The notes below the pieces were generated by a model. The model was not told the DNA's origin. It searched no databases and saw nothing but the letters and a program-made list of their open reading frames with translations. DNA of 64,000 nt, taken from NCBI RefSeq assembly GCF_900110115.1, contig NZ_FOCM01000003.1, positions 62,001 to 126,000 on the forward strand. Reading direction: 5' to 3'. This DNA comes from Palleronia pelagia. Lineage in GTDB: Bacteria > Pseudomonadota > Alphaproteobacteria > Rhodobacterales > Rhodobacteraceae. This document shows positions 48,513 to 58,827 of the stretch, piece by piece. A program made the translations under genes and the position numbers. How positions within the stretch are numbered: the first letter of the stretch is position 1; the number at the start of each line of letters is the position of its first letter.

Positions 48513-48634
48513 CGGGCCAGTTCCGGGAAAGTCTGGAGGATATCGTCGCGCGTCAGGCACACCGGAGCCTGAGCCAGGCTCGCGTCCGAGCGTTCCGATT
48601 GTCCGCCCAGCAGTCTTTCCAAGATACGCGCCAT
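48509..48634 (-). CDS. Small ORF, 41 aa, unknown function
   Basis: ATG at 48634 is preceded by GGAG seven nt away, a good ribosome binding site. The product reads [20 protein letters not shown], then [20 protein letters not shown] and R. It looks helical with no membrane segment. Family not recognised. Its last codon overlaps the mutT stop in convergent orientation. Could be spurious, but codon positions are GC-rich at third bases as in real genes. Confidence 0.5.
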   Translation of the reverse strand: MARILERLLGGQSERSDASLAQAPVCLTRDDILQTFPELAR

Positions 48635-48751
48635 GTCCCAACTCCGTCCGTGTCTATCAACTTGATAAGAAGCACGGGGGCTGCGGGAAAAGTTTCGCGG
48701 GAATTAATGATTTCTTAACTTTTTTGGCTGCTCGCGGGATGGGCGAACGCA

Positions 48752-48790
48752 AAGGGCCCGCCGGTGGATGCCGGCGGGCCCTTGTTTTTC
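48752..48790. terminator. Rho-independent terminator between infB and mutT
   Basis: AAGGGCCCGCCGG (48752-48764) pairs with CCGGCGGGCCCTT (48771-48783), 13 bp with a 6-nt loop. TTTTT follows on the plus strand; on the minus strand only TTT follows. It probably serves both argJ-mutT and infB. Confidence 0.88.
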
Positions 48791-48805
48791 TGGCGTCGAG
48801 CGGGC

Positions 48806-51283
48806 TCAGAGGTTCCGCTCGACCTCTTCGCGCTCGAAGATCTCGATGACGTCGCCGGGGCGGATGTCTTCGTAGTTCTCGAAGGCCATGCCGCATTCCT
48901 GGCCCGACTGGACCTCGGACACCTCGTCCTTGAAGCGCTTGAGAGTCTTCAGCGTGCCCTCGTGGATCACCACGTTGTCGCGCAGCAGGCGCACGCCGGC
49001 CGAGCGACGGGCGATGCCCTCGGTGACGAGGCAACCGGCGACGTTGCCGACCTTGGAGACCTTGAAGACCTCCTTGATCTCGGCGTAGCCGATGAAGTTT
49101 TCGCGCACCTCGGCCGACAGCAGGCCCGAAGCCGCCGCCTTCACGTCGTCCACCAGGTCGTAGATGACCGAGTAATAGCGGATCTCGACGCCCTTCTGGT
49201 TCGCGGTGTTCCGCGCCGAGGCGTTGGCACGGACGTTGAAGCCCATGATCGGCGCGCCGGACGCTTCGGCAAGACCGACATCGGTCTCGGTGATGGCACC
49301 CACACCGTAGTGCAGGACGCGCACGCGGACCTCGTCGTTGCCGATCTTTTCCATCGCCTGGACGATGGCCTCGGCAGAGCCCTGCACGTCGGCCTTCACC
49401 AGGATGGGCAGCTCGGCCACGTTCTCGTCGGCCTTGGCCTGCGCCATCATCGCCTCGAGCGTCGTGGCGGCACCGGCCGCGGCGCGCTTGTCCTTGGCCT
49501 GCTGCTGGCGATACTCGGCGATCTCGCGGGCCTGCGCCTCGGTCTCGACCACGTTCAGGACGTCGCCCGCCTCGGGCGTGCCGTTGAGGCCCAGGACCTC
49601 GACCGGGACCGACGGTCCGGCCTCGTTCACGCGTTCGCCCTGGTCGTTCTCCATGGCGCGGACCTTGCCCCACTGTTCGCCGACGACGAAGATGTCGCCG
49701 CGACGCAGGGTGCCCGACTGGACCAGCACGGTGGCCACGGGGCCGCGGCCCACGTCCAGCTGCGCCTCGATCACGGCGCCTTGGGCGGCGCGGTTCGGGT
49801 TGGCCTTCAGTTCAAGAACCTCGGCCTGCAGCGCGATGGCTTCGAGCAGTTCGTCCAGGCCCTGGCCGGAAATGGCCGACACCTCGACATCCTGCACGTC
49901 GCCCGACAGCTTCTCGACGATGACCTCGTGCTGAAGTAGGCCGGTGCGGACCTTGTCCGGGTCGGCGGCCGGCTTGTCGATCTTGTTGATCGCCACGATC
50001 ATCGGGACGCCCGCCGCCTTGGCGTGATTGATCGCCTCGACCGTCTGCGGCATGACCGAATCGTCGGCCGCCACGACCAGCACCACGATATCCGTCACCT
50101 GAGCACCACGCGCACGCATGGAGGTGAAGGCCGCGTGGCCCGGCGTGTCGAGGAAGGTCAGCGTCGCGTCGCCCTGCTGCACCTGGTAGGCGCCGATATG
50201 CTGGGTGATGCCGCCGGCCTCGCCCGCGACGACGCGCGCGTTGCGGATGGCGTCCAGCACGGACGTCTTGCCGTGGTCCACGTGGCCCATGACGGTGATG
50301 ATCGGCGCGCGCGGTTCCATGTCCTCGGGCTTGTCGTCGACCTGGTCGATGACCTGTTCCACGTCCGAGTCGCTGACGCGAACGACGCGGTGGCCGAATT
50401 CCTCGATGATCAGCTCGGCGGTGTCGGCGTCGATGGTCTGGGTCTGGGTCGCCATGATGCCGTTCTGCATCAGCGCCTTGACCACGTCGGCCACCTTCTC
50501 GGTCATGCGGTTCGCCAGTTCCGAGACGGTGATCGCCTCGGGCAGCTGCACGTCGCGGGTGACCTTTTCGCGGTCCTGCGTCTGGCCCATGGCCTTCTTG
50601 CGGGCACGCTCCTGCTGGCGCTTCATCGACGCCATCGACCGCTGCCGGCCGCCTTCGCCGCCGCGCAGGGCCTGGTTCACCGTCAGCTTGCCGGAACGGC
50701 GCTTGTCGTCGCCACCCTTCGCAGGCTTGCTGGGCTTGTCGCGCTCGCGCTCGGGCGCCTTCTGGGTCTGTTTCTGCGGCTTGGCTGCGCGCGCCTCGGC
50801 CTCGGACGGATCCGGGGCGGGCGCGTTGGCGCGGGCCTTGGCGTCGGCCTCTTCCTGGAGACGGCGGGCGTCTTCCTCGGCCTTGGCCTTCAGGGCCTCT
50901 TCGCGCTCGCGCTCCTCGCGCTCTTTCTCTTCCTGCTCGGCCCGGCGGCGCTCACGCTCTTCGGCGCGGGCCTGCTCCTCGGCGGCACGCTTCTCGGCCT
51001 CTTCGGTCTCGCGCGCCTTGGCGGCGGCGAGGGCCTTCATGCGGCGCTCGAGCTCGGCGTCGGAAATACCGGCGGGACGCTTCTTTGGGTCACCCCCGGC
51101 CGGCGCGGCGGACTTCGATCCTGCCTCGGCCTTCGAGGCCGCCGGCTTGGGCATCACGACCCGCTTACGCTTCGTCTCGACCACGACATTCTTGGTGCGG
51201 CCATGGCTGAAGCTCTGCTTCACCTGCCCCGAACGGGGCCCGCTGCGAACACCAAGCGTCTTCTTGCCGTCATTCTCACTCAT
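48806..51283 (-). CDS. infB: Translation initiation factor IF-2
   Basis: An 825-aa IF-2. The N-terminal 250 residues are charged, Ala/Glu/Arg-rich coiled coil ([20 protein letters not shown]), then an IF2_N domain ([15 protein letters not shown]). The GTPase shows [27 protein letters not shown] and VAINKIDKP, followed by domains II-IV with [20 protein letters not shown]. It positions initiator tRNA on the ribosome. Its ATG overlaps the ylxR stop (ATGA). Confidence 0.98.
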   Translation of the reverse strand: MSENDGKKTLGVRSGPRSGQVKQSFSHGRTKNVVVETKRKRVVMPKPAASKAEAGSKSAAPAGGDPKKRPAGISDAELERRMKALAAAKARETEEAEKRAAEEQARAEERERRRAEQEEKEREEREREEALKAKAEEDARRLQEEADAKARANAPAPDPSEAEARAAKPQKQTQKAPERERDKPSKPAKGGDDKRRSGKLTVNQALRGGEGGRQRSMASMKRQQERARKKAMGQTQDREKVTRDVQLPEAITVSELANRMTEKVADVVKALMQNGIMATQTQTIDADTAELIIEEFGHRVVRVSDSDVEQVIDQVDDKPEDMEPRAPIITVMGHVDHGKTSVLDAIRNARVVAGEAGGITQHIGAYQVQQGDATLTFLDTPGHAAFTSMRARGAQVTDIVVLVVAADDSVMPQTVEAINHAKAAGVPMIVAINKIDKPAADPDKVRTGLLQHEVIVEKLSGDVQDVEVSAISGQGLDELLEAIALQAEVLELKANPNRAAQGAVIEAQLDVGRGPVATVLVQSGTLRRGDIFVVGEQWGKVRAMENDQGERVNEAGPSVPVEVLGLNGTPEAGDVLNVVETEAQAREIAEYRQQQAKDKRAAAGAATTLEAMMAQAKADENVAELPILVKADVQGSAEAIVQAMEKIGNDEVRVRVLHYGVGAITETDVGLAEASGAPIMGFNVRANASARNTANQKGVEIRYYSVIYDLVDDVKAAASGLLSAEVRENFIGYAEIKEVFKVSKVGNVAGCLVTEGIARRSAGVRLLRDNVVIHEGTLKTLKRFKDEVSEVQSGQECGMAFENYEDIRPGDVIEIFEREEVERNL

Positions 51284-51918
51284 CGGGTCTTCTTTACCTT
51301 TCCGGGAACCGGATCGTTCCCGTCATCTTGCGTTTCGCTTGTCCGAACGCCCGAAAGCCGCACGGCGTCATCCCTGAACAAATCAGCGAGTCTGCCTGCG
51401 GCAAGCGCCGCATGTATCACACGTTCGCGTCCGAAGGACAAACCCAATTCCTGAGCCGTCAGGATGTCGAAGAACGATCCCCGACCGCCCGGACGATAGA
51501 GCTTGGACTTGCCGCGCTCGGATCCGTCACTGGCTTGCAGAAGGATCGCCGCGCGGTCGCGGTCGAGCCATTCCTTCACCCGTTCGAATCCCGCGACGGC
51601 GTCACCCGCCTTGCGCGCCATGCTGATCCGGTCGAGCACCCGGCGCACCAGCGCCTGCTCGACCTCGTCGATCAGCCCGTCCGGCAGGCTGACCTGCCGT
51701 TTCGCGCCCTTCGAGAACAGCCGCTTCTTCACGGCCGTGTCGAGCGCGGCACGATCGGCCGCGACATACATCCCCCGACCGGGCAACTTGCCCGCCACAT
51801 CAGGGTAGATAGTGTCGTCCGGGCCCAAAACAAAGCGGATGAGGCCACGTTTCGGCGAAACCTCACCGCTGACCAGGCACTTGCGCTCGGGGTCGGTTAT
51901 GTGGGCAGGGCGGCTCAG
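51280..51918 (-). CDS. YlxR-type RNA-binding protein, probable CTG start
   Basis: A 212-aa protein with the YlxR (DUF448) motif [20 protein letters not shown] and KLPGRGMYV, then an L7Ae-like C-terminal half ([20 protein letters not shown]). No ATG, GTG or TTG lies in frame before the ERKC motif; the first conventional start (TTG 51828) would remove it. A CTG at 51918 overlaps the nusA stop (CTGA) and follows GAGGAGG by 7 nt, so I infer a CTG start. Neighbours nusA and infB are standard. Confidence 0.82.
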   Translation of the reverse strand: MSRPAHITDPERKCLVSGEVSPKRGLIRFVLGPDDTIYPDVAGKLPGRGMYVAADRAALDTAVKKRLFSKGAKRQVSLPDGLIDEVEQALVRRVLDRISMARKAGDAVAGFERVKEWLDRDRAAILLQASDGSERGKSKLYRPGGRGSFFDILTAQELGLSFGRERVIHAALAAGRLADLFRDDAVRLSGVRTSETQDDGNDPVPGKVKKTR

Positions 51919-53549
51919 GCTGGGGCCTCCTCGGTTTCGCCCGCGTCATCCGCGTCGGCGTCTTCGGCGTCGTCTTCCTCGGACGCCAGGTCCTCGGGGT
52001 CGACCCAGCCCAGCTGGATCCGCGCGGTCATCACCATGGCCTGGGCTTCTTCCAGGTCCACGCCGAACGGTTCCAGCACGCCGTCATCCTTGTGACGCTC
52101 GCCGTCGACCACGGTCCAGCCGCCGGCCAGTTCCCAGTCGGCGCAGGTGGCGAAGTCTTCCAGCGTCTTGACGCCGTCCTTGGCCAGCGCCTCGATCATC
52201 TGCGGGGTCAGGCCTTCGAACTGGACGAGGCTATCCTCGACACCCATCTCGCGGGCGGCCTCGAGCGCCTTGGCGTTCTGCGCCTCGATGAAGTCGCGCG
52301 CACGGGCCTGGAGCTCTTCCGCGGTCTCGTCGTCGACGCCGTCGATGACCGTCAGCTCGTCCAGGTCGACATAGGCGACTTCCTCGAGATTGGTGAAGCC
52401 CTCGGCCACCAGGAGCTGGGCGAAGAACTCGTCCAGGTCCAGGGTGTCGACGAACAGCTTGGTGCGCTCCTCGAACTCGGCCTGGCGGCGGGCGGATTCC
52501 TCTTCCTCGGTCATGATGTCGATGTCGAGACCGGTCAATTGCGACGCCAGCCGCACGTTCTGGCCGCGGCGGCCGATGGCCAGGCTCAACTGCTCTTCGG
52601 GCACGACGACCTCGATCCGCTCGGCATCCTCGTCGAGCACGACCTTGGTCACCTCGGCCGGCTGCAGCGCGTTCACGAGGAAGGTCGGCATGTCCTCGTT
52701 CCACGGGATGATGTCGATCTTTTCGCCCTGAAGCTCGTTCACGACGGCCTGCACGCGGCTGCCGCGCATACCGACGCAGGCGCCGACGGGGTCGATGCTG
52801 GAATCGTAGGAGATCACGCCGATCTTGGCGCGCGAACCGGGGTCACGGGCGACGGCCTTGATCTCGATGATGCCCTCGTAGATCTCGGGCACTTCCATCT
52901 TGAACAGTTCGGCCATGAACTCGGGCGCGGTGCGGCTGAGGAAGATCTGCGGGCCGCGGACCTCGCGGCGCACGTCCTTGATGTAGACGCGAATGCGGTC
53001 GTTCGGACGATAGCTTTCGCGGCCGATCTTCTCGTTGCGGCGCAGAACTGCCTCGCCCGCGCCGATGTCGACGATGACGTTGCCGTATTCCTCGCGCTTG
53101 ACGACACCGTTGATGATGGTGCCGGCGCGGTCCTTGAATTCCTCGTACTGGCGGTCACGCTCGGCTTCGCGGACCTTCTGCAGGATCACCTGCTTGGCCG
53201 ATTGCGCGGCGATACGGCCCATCTCGACCGGCGGGACCTCTTCGACATAGGTGTCGCCGACCTTCGGGTCGTCCAGGTACTGTTTGGCGCTCTCGACCGT
53301 CATCTCGGCCTGGTAGTTTTCCAGCTCTTCTTCCTCGACCACGGTGCGGACGCGGGTGAAGGTCGCGCGGCCGGTCTTGCGGTCGATGGACACACGGATG
53401 TCCATCTCGCTGCCGTAGCGGGACTTCGCCGCCCGGGCGAGGCTTTCTTCCATGGCCTCGACCACCAGGGCGGGGTCGATCATCTTCTCGCGCGCCACCG
53501 CCTCGGCGGTCTGCAGCAGCTCAAGCTGGTTGGCGGATGTGATGGCCAT
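51915..53549 (-). CDS. nusA: Transcription termination/antitermination factor NusA
   Basis: A 544-aa NusA: N-terminal RNA polymerase-binding domain ([20 protein letters not shown]), S1 domain ([20 protein letters not shown]), two KH domains ([38 protein letters not shown]) and C-terminal helical repeats ([20 protein letters not shown]). Acidic tail. It starts 1 nt after the rimP stop and ends overlapping the CTG of ylxR. Confidence 0.98.
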   Translation of the reverse strand: MAITSANQLELLQTAEAVAREKMIDPALVVEAMEESLARAAKSRYGSEMDIRVSIDRKTGRATFTRVRTVVEEEELENYQAEMTVESAKQYLDDPKVGDTYVEEVPPVEMGRIAAQSAKQVILQKVREAERDRQYEEFKDRAGTIINGVVKREEYGNVIVDIGAGEAVLRRNEKIGRESYRPNDRIRVYIKDVRREVRGPQIFLSRTAPEFMAELFKMEVPEIYEGIIEIKAVARDPGSRAKIGVISYDSSIDPVGACVGMRGSRVQAVVNELQGEKIDIIPWNEDMPTFLVNALQPAEVTKVVLDEDAERIEVVVPEEQLSLAIGRRGQNVRLASQLTGLDIDIMTEEEESARRQAEFEERTKLFVDTLDLDEFFAQLLVAEGFTNLEEVAYVDLDELTVIDGVDDETAEELQARARDFIEAQNAKALEAAREMGVEDSLVQFEGLTPQMIEALAKDGVKTLEDFATCADWELAGGWTVVDGERHKDDGVLEPFGVDLEEAQAMVMTARIQLGWVDPEDLASEEDDAEDADADDAGETEEAPA

Positions 53550-53550
53550 G

Positions 53551-54150
53551 TCAGTGGTCCTTTTGCTCGGGAAGACGGGCGTCGTCTTCGCTGTCGATAA
53601 TGGTTTCGATCTCGTCGAACTGGCTTTCGTCGATCTGGCCCGCGTCCTTGCGGGATTTCAGCACATCGCGGATCAGGTCGTCGGTCAGCACCAGCTTGGC
53701 GTCGTTCAGCCAGTCGAACTGCAAACCGATGGTGCCCTCGTCGATCTCCAGCAGGATCTCGCCGCCCTCGACGCCGGCCAGGATGCCCTTGAACCGGCGG
53801 CGGCCGTCGATCAGCTCGTCCGTCTCGATCTTGGCGACATAGCCTTCCCAGGCTGCGAAATCCTTGAGCCGGGTCAGCGGCCGGTCGATGCCGGGCGACG
53901 AGACTTCCAGGTTGTAGGCGTCCTCGATCGGGTCCTCGACGTCCAGGTGCGCCGACACGGCGGTCGAGATCCGGCCGCAATCGTCCACCTCGATCCCGCC
54001 CTCGGGCTTGTCGGCCATGATCTGCACGGTGGGCGTCTTGCCGCCCTGGTACCGCACGCGCACCAGCTCGAACCCCAGATCCTCGATCACGGGGGTGATG
54101 ATTTCGGCCAGACGCCGGTCGATGCTGGCCTTTGCGATCAGATCGGACAT
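53551..54150 (-). CDS. rimP: Ribosome maturation factor RimP
   Basis: A 199-aa RimP for 30S assembly. Family features: [60 protein letters not shown] and [23 protein letters not shown] at 54150 follows AAGGGGAC. It is the first gene of the rimP-nusA-ylxR-infB operon, with a leader containing a terminator-like hairpin. Confidence 0.96.
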   Translation of the reverse strand: MSDLIAKASIDRRLAEIITPVIEDLGFELVRVRYQGGKTPTVQIMADKPEGGIEVDDCGRISTAVSAHLDVEDPIEDAYNLEVSSPGIDRPLTRLKDFAAWEGYVAKIETDELIDGRRRFKGILAGVEGGEILLEIDEGTIGLQFDWLNDAKLVLTDDLIRDVLKSRKDAGQIDESQFDEIETIIDSEDDARLPEQKDH

Positions 54151-54168
54151 GATGTCCCCTTCAAGCAC

Positions 54169-54191
54169 AAAAAAACGGGCCCGCGGCCCGT
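54169..54191 (-). terminator. Terminator/attenuator in the rimP leader
   Basis: On the minus strand ACGGGCC (54191-54185) pairs with GGCCCGT (54181-54175) around a 3-nt loop, followed by seven T (54175-54169). It lies between a candidate promoter and rimP, about 20 nt before the ATG, so it could attenuate the operon. The gene upstream (pip) runs on the same strand but ends 100 nt earlier, so it may instead terminate pip. Confidence 0.75.
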
Positions 54192-54245
54192 TCGTGTCGT
54201 TCGGTGGGCGCCGGGTTTGGACCCCAGCGCGCCGCTGTTGAAACG

Positions 54246-54274
54246 CATTTAGAGAGTCCGGCCGCGCATTGCAA
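54246..54274 (-). promoter_or_regulatory. Candidate sigma-70 promoter of rimP-nusA-ylxR-infB
   Basis: On the minus strand TTGCAA (54274-54269), 17-nt spacer, TAAATG (54251-54246). It starts a leader of about 90 nt before rimP. Only two of these bases deviate strongly from consensus; the site is predicted by eye. Confidence 0.45.
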
Positions 54275-54291
54275 GGGTCGTGCCGCGCGCC

Positions 54292-55260
54292 TCAGTCCCG
54301 CAGGCGGTCCATGACCTTGACCAGCGCGGCGCTGATCCCCGGCTCGGACAGGGCGTGACCGGCGCGCGGGATCAGCTGGAGGTCCGACGCGGGCCACCGT
54401 TCGTGCAGGGCATAGGCCGAGCCGGGCGGGCAGATCATGTCGTACCGCCCCTGCACGATATGGCCCGGGATGTCGGCGATCTTGTGAGCCTGGTCCAGGA
54501 GCTGCCCGTCGTAGTCCAGCCAGCCCGCATGGGTGAAATAGTGATTCTCGAGCCGGGCGAACGCGCGGGCGTAATCGGCCGGGCTGTCGCCGCCCGCGCC
54601 GTCGTTTTCGATCGAGGCCAGCGTGTTCTCCCACGCGGCCCAGGCCCGGGCATAACGGGTCTGGGTCATCAGATCGTCGCAGAACAGCCGCTTGTGGTAG
54701 GCGGCGATCAGGTCGTCCCGTTCGTCCTCGGGAATCAGCTTGGTGAAACGCGCCCACATGTCGGGCCAGAACTTGCCCGCACCGCCGGCGTAGAACCACT
54801 GAAGCTCGGCCTGGGTCATCAGGAAGACCCCGCGCAGGATCAGGTGGCGCACCGCCTCGGGATGAGTCTGGGCATAGATCAGCGCCAGCGTCGCGCCCCA
54901 GCTTCCGCCGAAGACCATCCAGCGGTCGATGCCCAGCGTTTCGCGGATCAGCTCGATATCGCGGACGAGGTGCCAGCTGGTGTTGTTCGTCACCGATGCG
55001 TGGGGACGGGACCGTCCGCATCCGCGTTGGTCGAACAGCACGATGCGAAACACCGCCGGGTCGAAATACCGTCGCATCGAGGGCGAACACCCGCCGCCGG
55101 GGCCGCCGTGGAACACCACGACCGGCTTGCCCTCGGGGTTGCCGCACTGCTCGACATAGACGGTGTGACCGTCCCCCACGGACAGCATGCGCTGGTCGAA
55201 CGGGTCGGTCCGCGGATAAAGAAAGCCTGCGACGCCCTGCTGTGCTGCCATCCGGTTCAT
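54292..55260 (-). CDS. pip: Proline iminopeptidase
   Basis: A 322-aa alpha/beta hydrolase of peptidase family S33. Oxyanion region [35 protein letters not shown], nucleophile elbow [12 protein letters not shown] (Ser), catalytic Asp near [10 protein letters not shown] and His in [10 protein letters not shown]. It removes N-terminal proline from peptides in the cytosol. I use ATG 55260 (MNRMAAQQ); the ORF could extend upstream but would overlap ubiG. It is divergent from ubiG with 34 nt between. Confidence 0.92.
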   Translation of the reverse strand: MNRMAAQQGVAGFLYPRTDPFDQRMLSVGDGHTVYVEQCGNPEGKPVVVFHGGPGGGCSPSMRRYFDPAVFRIVLFDQRGCGRSRPHASVTNNTSWHLVRDIELIRETLGIDRWMVFGGSWGATLALIYAQTHPEAVRHLILRGVFLMTQAELQWFYAGGAGKFWPDMWARFTKLIPEDERDDLIAAYHKRLFCDDLMTQTRYARAWAAWENTLASIENDGAGGDSPADYARAFARLENHYFTHAGWLDYDGQLLDQAHKIADIPGHIVQGRYDMICPPGSAYALHERWPASDLQLIPRAGHALSEPGISAALVKVMDRLRD

Positions 55261-55294
55261 TGGTGACCTATATAACCTGAGAAACGGCCTCGCC

Positions 55295-56059
55295 ATGGGG
55301 CTTTCGGAAAAAATGAGGCCCGACTTGACCAGCACCGTCGACCCGCAGGAAATCGAGAAGTTCAGCGCCATGGCGGCCGAGTGGTGGGACCCCGAGGGGA
55401 AGTTCAAGCCGCTTCACATGATGAACCCGGTCCGGCTGGATCACATCTGCCGCCAGGTTGCCGTGCAGTTCGACCGTGACCGCGCATCGGACGCGCCGTT
55501 CCGGGACCTGTCGCTGCTGGATATCGGGTGCGGCGGCGGCCTTCTGTCCGAGCCCATGGCCCGGCTGGGCGCCACGGTCACCGGCGCCGACGCGGCCGAG
55601 CGCAATATCGAGGTCGCCCGCGTCCACGCCGCCGAGCAGGACCTCGCCATCGACTATCGCGCCCGGACGGCCGAGGCGCTGGCGGCGGAGGGCGCGCGGT
55701 TCGACGTGGTGCTGGCCATGGAAATCGTCGAGCACGTGGCCGACGTGCCCGCCTTCCTGCGCGCGTGCAACGACCTGCTAAATCCGGGCGGCCTGCTGAT
55801 CGTATCGACCCTGAACCGAACCACGAAAAGCTTCGGTGCGGCCATCCTCGGCGCCGAGTGGATCATGCGCTGGCTGCCGAAGGGCACCCATGACTGGTCG
55901 AAATTCATCACCCCGGACGAGCTGGACGGCCACCTCCGCGCGGCGGGGCTGTCGCCCGTCGACCGGACGGGGTTCGTCTTCAACCCCATCACCTGGGGCT
56001 GGCGGCTGTCCGACCGGGACTTCGCGGTGAACTATGCCATGACGGCGGTCCGCGACTAG
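55295..56059 (+). CDS. ubiG: Ubiquinone biosynthesis O-methyltransferase UbiG
   Basis: A 254-aa SAM methyltransferase doing both O-methylations of ubiquinone. Motifs are [23 protein letters not shown] motif [48 protein letters not shown] and [17 protein letters not shown] at 55295 gives the normal length. It converges with the nitrilase gene, overlapping by 4 nt. Confidence 0.96.
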   Translation: MGLSEKMRPDLTSTVDPQEIEKFSAMAAEWWDPEGKFKPLHMMNPVRLDHICRQVAVQFDRDRASDAPFRDLSLLDIGCGGGLLSEPMARLGATVTGADAAERNIEVARVHAAEQDLAIDYRARTAEALAAEGARFDVVLAMEIVEHVADVPAFLRACNDLLNPGGLLIVSTLNRTTKSFGAAILGAEWIMRWLPKGTHDWSKFITPDELDGHLRAAGLSPVDRTGFVFNPITWGWRLSDRDFAVNYAMTAVRD

Positions 56060-56886
56060 GGCGCGTCGAAGGGGCGGTCGTGGGTCAGGCTGGGCACCTT
56101 GCCCCGCGCTTCGGCCACCTGTCCCAGATCGAGGTCCACCATGGTGACGCCGGGCGCGGTTCCCGCGTCCGCGATCACCTCGCCCCAGGGGGCGACGGCC
56201 AACGAATGGCCATGCGTGCGCCGCGCACGCCCGGCGCTGGCGGTGTGCTGACCCGTCTGGGCAGCGGCCAGAACGAAGCACCCCGTCTCGATCGCGCGGG
56301 CGCGCAGCAGGACCTCCCAGTGGGCCTGCCCCGTCAGCGGCGAGAAGGCGGCCGGCACCAGTAGAACCTCCGCCCCCGCCTGCCCCAGCGCGCGGTGCAG
56401 CTGCGGGAACCGCAGGTCGTAGCAGATCGTCAGGCCGAAGGCGGCCAGCGGCGTTTGCGCCAAAACCGCCCGGTCGCCGGGACGGTAGCCGGCCGATTCG
56501 CGGTAGGTCTCGGTCTCGCTCACCTGCACGTCGAACATGTGGATCTTGTCGTAACGGGCGGCGATCCCGCCATCGGGTCCGATCAGGAACCCCCGGTTCG
56601 CCAGGCGCCCGTCCGCGTCACCGCTGGCGATACCCAGCGATCCGATATGCAGCCAGACGCCCAGCCGCGCCGCGTCTTCGCGCAGGGCGGCCAGCGTCGG
56701 GTCGTCTTCCTCGGTGGTCAGCACGCGCTGCTGGTGCGCGCGGTCCGCCGACACGCAATTGGTGACCTCGGGCGTGGTGACGAATTCCGCGCCATCGGTG
56801 GCCGCACGCGCCACTAGCCCGCGCGTCACCGGCAGGTTCGCCGCCGGGTCATCGCTGCTGGTCAGCTGGATCAGCGCGGCGCGCAT
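56056..56886 (-). CDS. Carbon-nitrogen hydrolase (nitrilase superfamily, NIT-like)
   Basis: A 276-aa amidase-fold enzyme with an intact triad: Glu40 (VTTPEVTN), Lys114 ([11 protein letters not shown]) and Cys155 ([17 protein letters not shown]). DKIHMFDV and ICYDLRFP are typical of the NIT1-like branch, which hydrolyses deaminated glutathione. This fits the next gene upstream, grxC, only 3 nt away. ATG at 56886. Confidence 0.9.
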   Translation of the reverse strand: MRAALIQLTSSDDPAANLPVTRGLVARAATDGAEFVTTPEVTNCVSADRAHQQRVLTTEEDDPTLAALREDAARLGVWLHIGSLGIASGDADGRLANRGFLIGPDGGIAARYDKIHMFDVQVSETETYRESAGYRPGDRAVLAQTPLAAFGLTICYDLRFPQLHRALGQAGAEVLLVPAAFSPLTGQAHWEVLLRARAIETGCFVLAAAQTGQHTASAGRARRTHGHSLAVAPWGEVIADAGTAPGVTMVDLDLGQVAEARGKVPSLTHDRPFDAP

Positions 56887-56889
56887 GGC

Positions 56890-57147
56890 TCAGGCGGCCA
56901 GCATCGGGTCCAGCTTGCCCTGCCGTTCCAGCGCGGCAAGGTCGTCGAAGCCGCCCACGTGGGTGCCGTCGATGAAGATCTGCGGCACGGTGTGACGACC
57001 GTTCGCGCGGTCCATCATCTTCTGGCGCAGCTCGCCATCGCGCGAGACGTCGATTTCGGTGAAGCCGGCGTCCTTGCTGTTCAGCAGGCGCTTGGCGGCA
57101 TGGCAGAAACCGCAGAGCGGCGTGGTGTAGATCTCGATCTGGGCCAT
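56890..57147 (-). CDS. grxC: Glutaredoxin 3
   Basis: An 85-aa dithiol glutaredoxin with the redox motif CGFC (Cys12-Cys15) in YTTPLCGFCHAAKRLL, the glutathione-binding TVPQIFIDG with cis-Pro, and GGFDDLAAL. The usual CPYC is CGFC here. It reduces protein disulfides using glutathione. ATG 57147; comF is 36 nt upstream. Confidence 0.95.
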   Translation of the reverse strand: MAQIEIYTTPLCGFCHAAKRLLNSKDAGFTEIDVSRDGELRQKMMDRANGRHTVPQIFIDGTHVGGFDDLAALERQGKLDPMLAA

Positions 57148-57183
57148 TTTGGATCCCCTCGGAAAATGCGTGTTTCCCGGTAT

Positions 57184-57903
57184 CTAGGGGTCCTTCACCG
57201 CCCGTGCCAGTGTCACCACGTCGACACGCGCCGCGCCGCACGCCAACGCCGCCTCAGCCGCGGCGGCCAGCGTCGCGCCCGATGTCATGACGTCGTCGAC
57301 CAGCAGGACGGCCCGCCCCCGCAGCACACCGCCATGTTTCGGATGCACGGTCATGCAGCCTTCGAGGTCGGAAAAGCGGCTGGCAAGGGTCTTGCCGTCC
57401 TGCACCTGCGTGCGCCGGGTGCGGACAAGGGCGCTTGGCGCGGTCGGCAGGTCCAGCGCGCGGGCCAGCGCCCCGCCAAGCTCGGCCGCTTGGTTGAAGC
57501 GGCGCGCCAGCGTGCGGCTCCAATGCGCGGGCACGGGCACCACGAGGCTGTCGTCGCGGACCAACTCCTGCGCACGGCGCGCCATCCACGTCCCGGCCCC
57601 GGGCACCAGGTCCAGCCGGTCGCCATGCTTGATCGACAGGACCACCTGCCGCCCCCGGTCGCTGTAGAGCAGGGCAGACCGCCCCCGGCTCCACGGCCGG
57701 GCGATGGACAGGCAGTCGTCGCAGGTGACCGGGCGGTCGTCGTCACCGGGCAGCGGTGCTCCGCAGGTGTCGCAGCCAAGGCCCAGGATGAACGGCGTGT
57801 CGCGCCAGCACGGCCCGCACAGCGCGCCCACGGTGTCGACGGTCGCATCGCAGGTTGCGCATTGCCGCGGAAAGACGGCATCGATCACCGATTGAACCAG
57901 CAT
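57184..57903 (-). CDS. comF: ComF family phosphoribosyltransferase-like protein
   Basis: A 239-aa ComF. The N-terminal zinc-ribbon region has Cys pairs at 15/18, 29/32, 44/47 and 61/64. The C-terminal PRTase-fold domain has LVVPVPAHWSRTLARRFNQA and the PRPP-loop motif AVLLVDDVMTSGATL. Needed for DNA uptake in competent bacteria; role in this organism is unproven. ATG 57903, divergent from a methyltransferase gene. Confidence 0.93.
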   Translation of the reverse strand: MLVQSVIDAVFPRQCATCDATVDTVGALCGPCWRDTPFILGLGCDTCGAPLPGDDDRPVTCDDCLSIARPWSRGRSALLYSDRGRQVVLSIKHGDRLDLVPGAGTWMARRAQELVRDDSLVVPVPAHWSRTLARRFNQAAELGGALARALDLPTAPSALVRTRRTQVQDGKTLASRFSDLEGCMTVHPKHGGVLRGRAVLLVDDVMTSGATLAAAAEAALACGAARVDVVTLARAVKDP

Positions 57904-57926
57904 GGAAGGTGCTTACCTCCAACCCC

Positions 57927-58775
57927 ATGACCCGCGAGACACGCCGCCTCACCGACCGCGACCGCCTTCAGCAGTCCCGCCGCCGCACCCGCGCCGATGC
58001 GCTGTTCCTGCACGGCTATGCCGCGGACCAGCTCGAGGAGAGACTGGAAGAGGTTAACAGAACCTTTACCGCCATCGCCGTGGTGACCGGCCACCCGGAA
58101 TTCTGGTCGGCGCGCTTCCCGGACGCGACCATCGTGACGGATGACGAGGTTCTGGCGCTGGAGCGTGGACGCCACGACCTGGTCATCCACGCCATGGCGC
58201 TGCACTGGGCCGATGACCCGGTGGGCCAGATGGCCCAGTGCCGCCTGGCGCTGCAGCCCGACGGCCTGTTCCTGGGGGTCTGCTTCGGTGGCCAGACCCT
58301 GTCCGAGCTGCGCAGCGTGCTGGCCCATGCCGAAAGCATCGTCAGCGGGGGGATCGCCCCGCGCGTGCTGCCCATGGCCGAGATCCGCGACCTGGGTGGC
58401 CTGATCCAGCGGGCGGGCCTGGCCCTGCCCGTGGCGGACACCGACCCGATCAAGGTGGACTACGCCGACCTGGCTGCGCTGGTCCGCGACCTGCGCCACA
58501 TGGGCGAAGGCAACGCCATGGCCGCGCGCGACCCGCGCCCCCTGCCCCGCGCTGTCCTGCGGCAGGCCGCGCAGACCTATGCCGCCAGCTTCCCGGCCAG
58601 CGACGACGCCGACCGCATCGTGGCGACCTTCGAGCTGGTGTTCCTGTCGGGCTGGGCCCCCGACGAAAGCCAGCAGAAACCGCTGCGGCCGGGGTCGGCC
58701 AAGGCGCGGCTGGCCGATGTACTGGGCACGGACGAGACAAGCCTGCGCGACGATTCGCGCCGGTCAGGCGATTGA
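57927..58775 (+). CDS. SAM-dependent methyltransferase-like protein (BioC/NDUFAF5-like)
   Basis: A 282-aa protein. HDLVIHAMALHWADDPVGQM and LALQPDGLFLGVCFGGQTL match the post-I motifs of BioC/NDUFAF5-type methyltransferases. The Gly-rich SAM motif I, which should follow RTRADALFLHGYAADQLEER, is replaced by AIAVVTGHPEFW, so SAM binding may be weak or altered. ATG 57927; hemH follows. Function uncertain. Confidence 0.78.
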   Translation: MTRETRRLTDRDRLQQSRRRTRADALFLHGYAADQLEERLEEVNRTFTAIAVVTGHPEFWSARFPDATIVTDDEVLALERGRHDLVIHAMALHWADDPVGQMAQCRLALQPDGLFLGVCFGGQTLSELRSVLAHAESIVSGGIAPRVLPMAEIRDLGGLIQRAGLALPVADTDPIKVDYADLAALVRDLRHMGEGNAMAARDPRPLPRAVLRQAAQTYAASFPASDDADRIVATFELVFLSGWAPDESQQKPLRPGSAKARLADVLGTDETSLRDDSRRSGD

Positions 58776-58827
58776 CCCCCGTGGGAAAGCCTTTATCTGA
58801 GCCTGCGTTGTCGAGAGGATGAAGACC

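Noticed and set aside
54199-54260. tRNA gene upstream of rimP, as metY in E. coli
   Set aside because: No cloverleaf or T-loop consensus can be formed.
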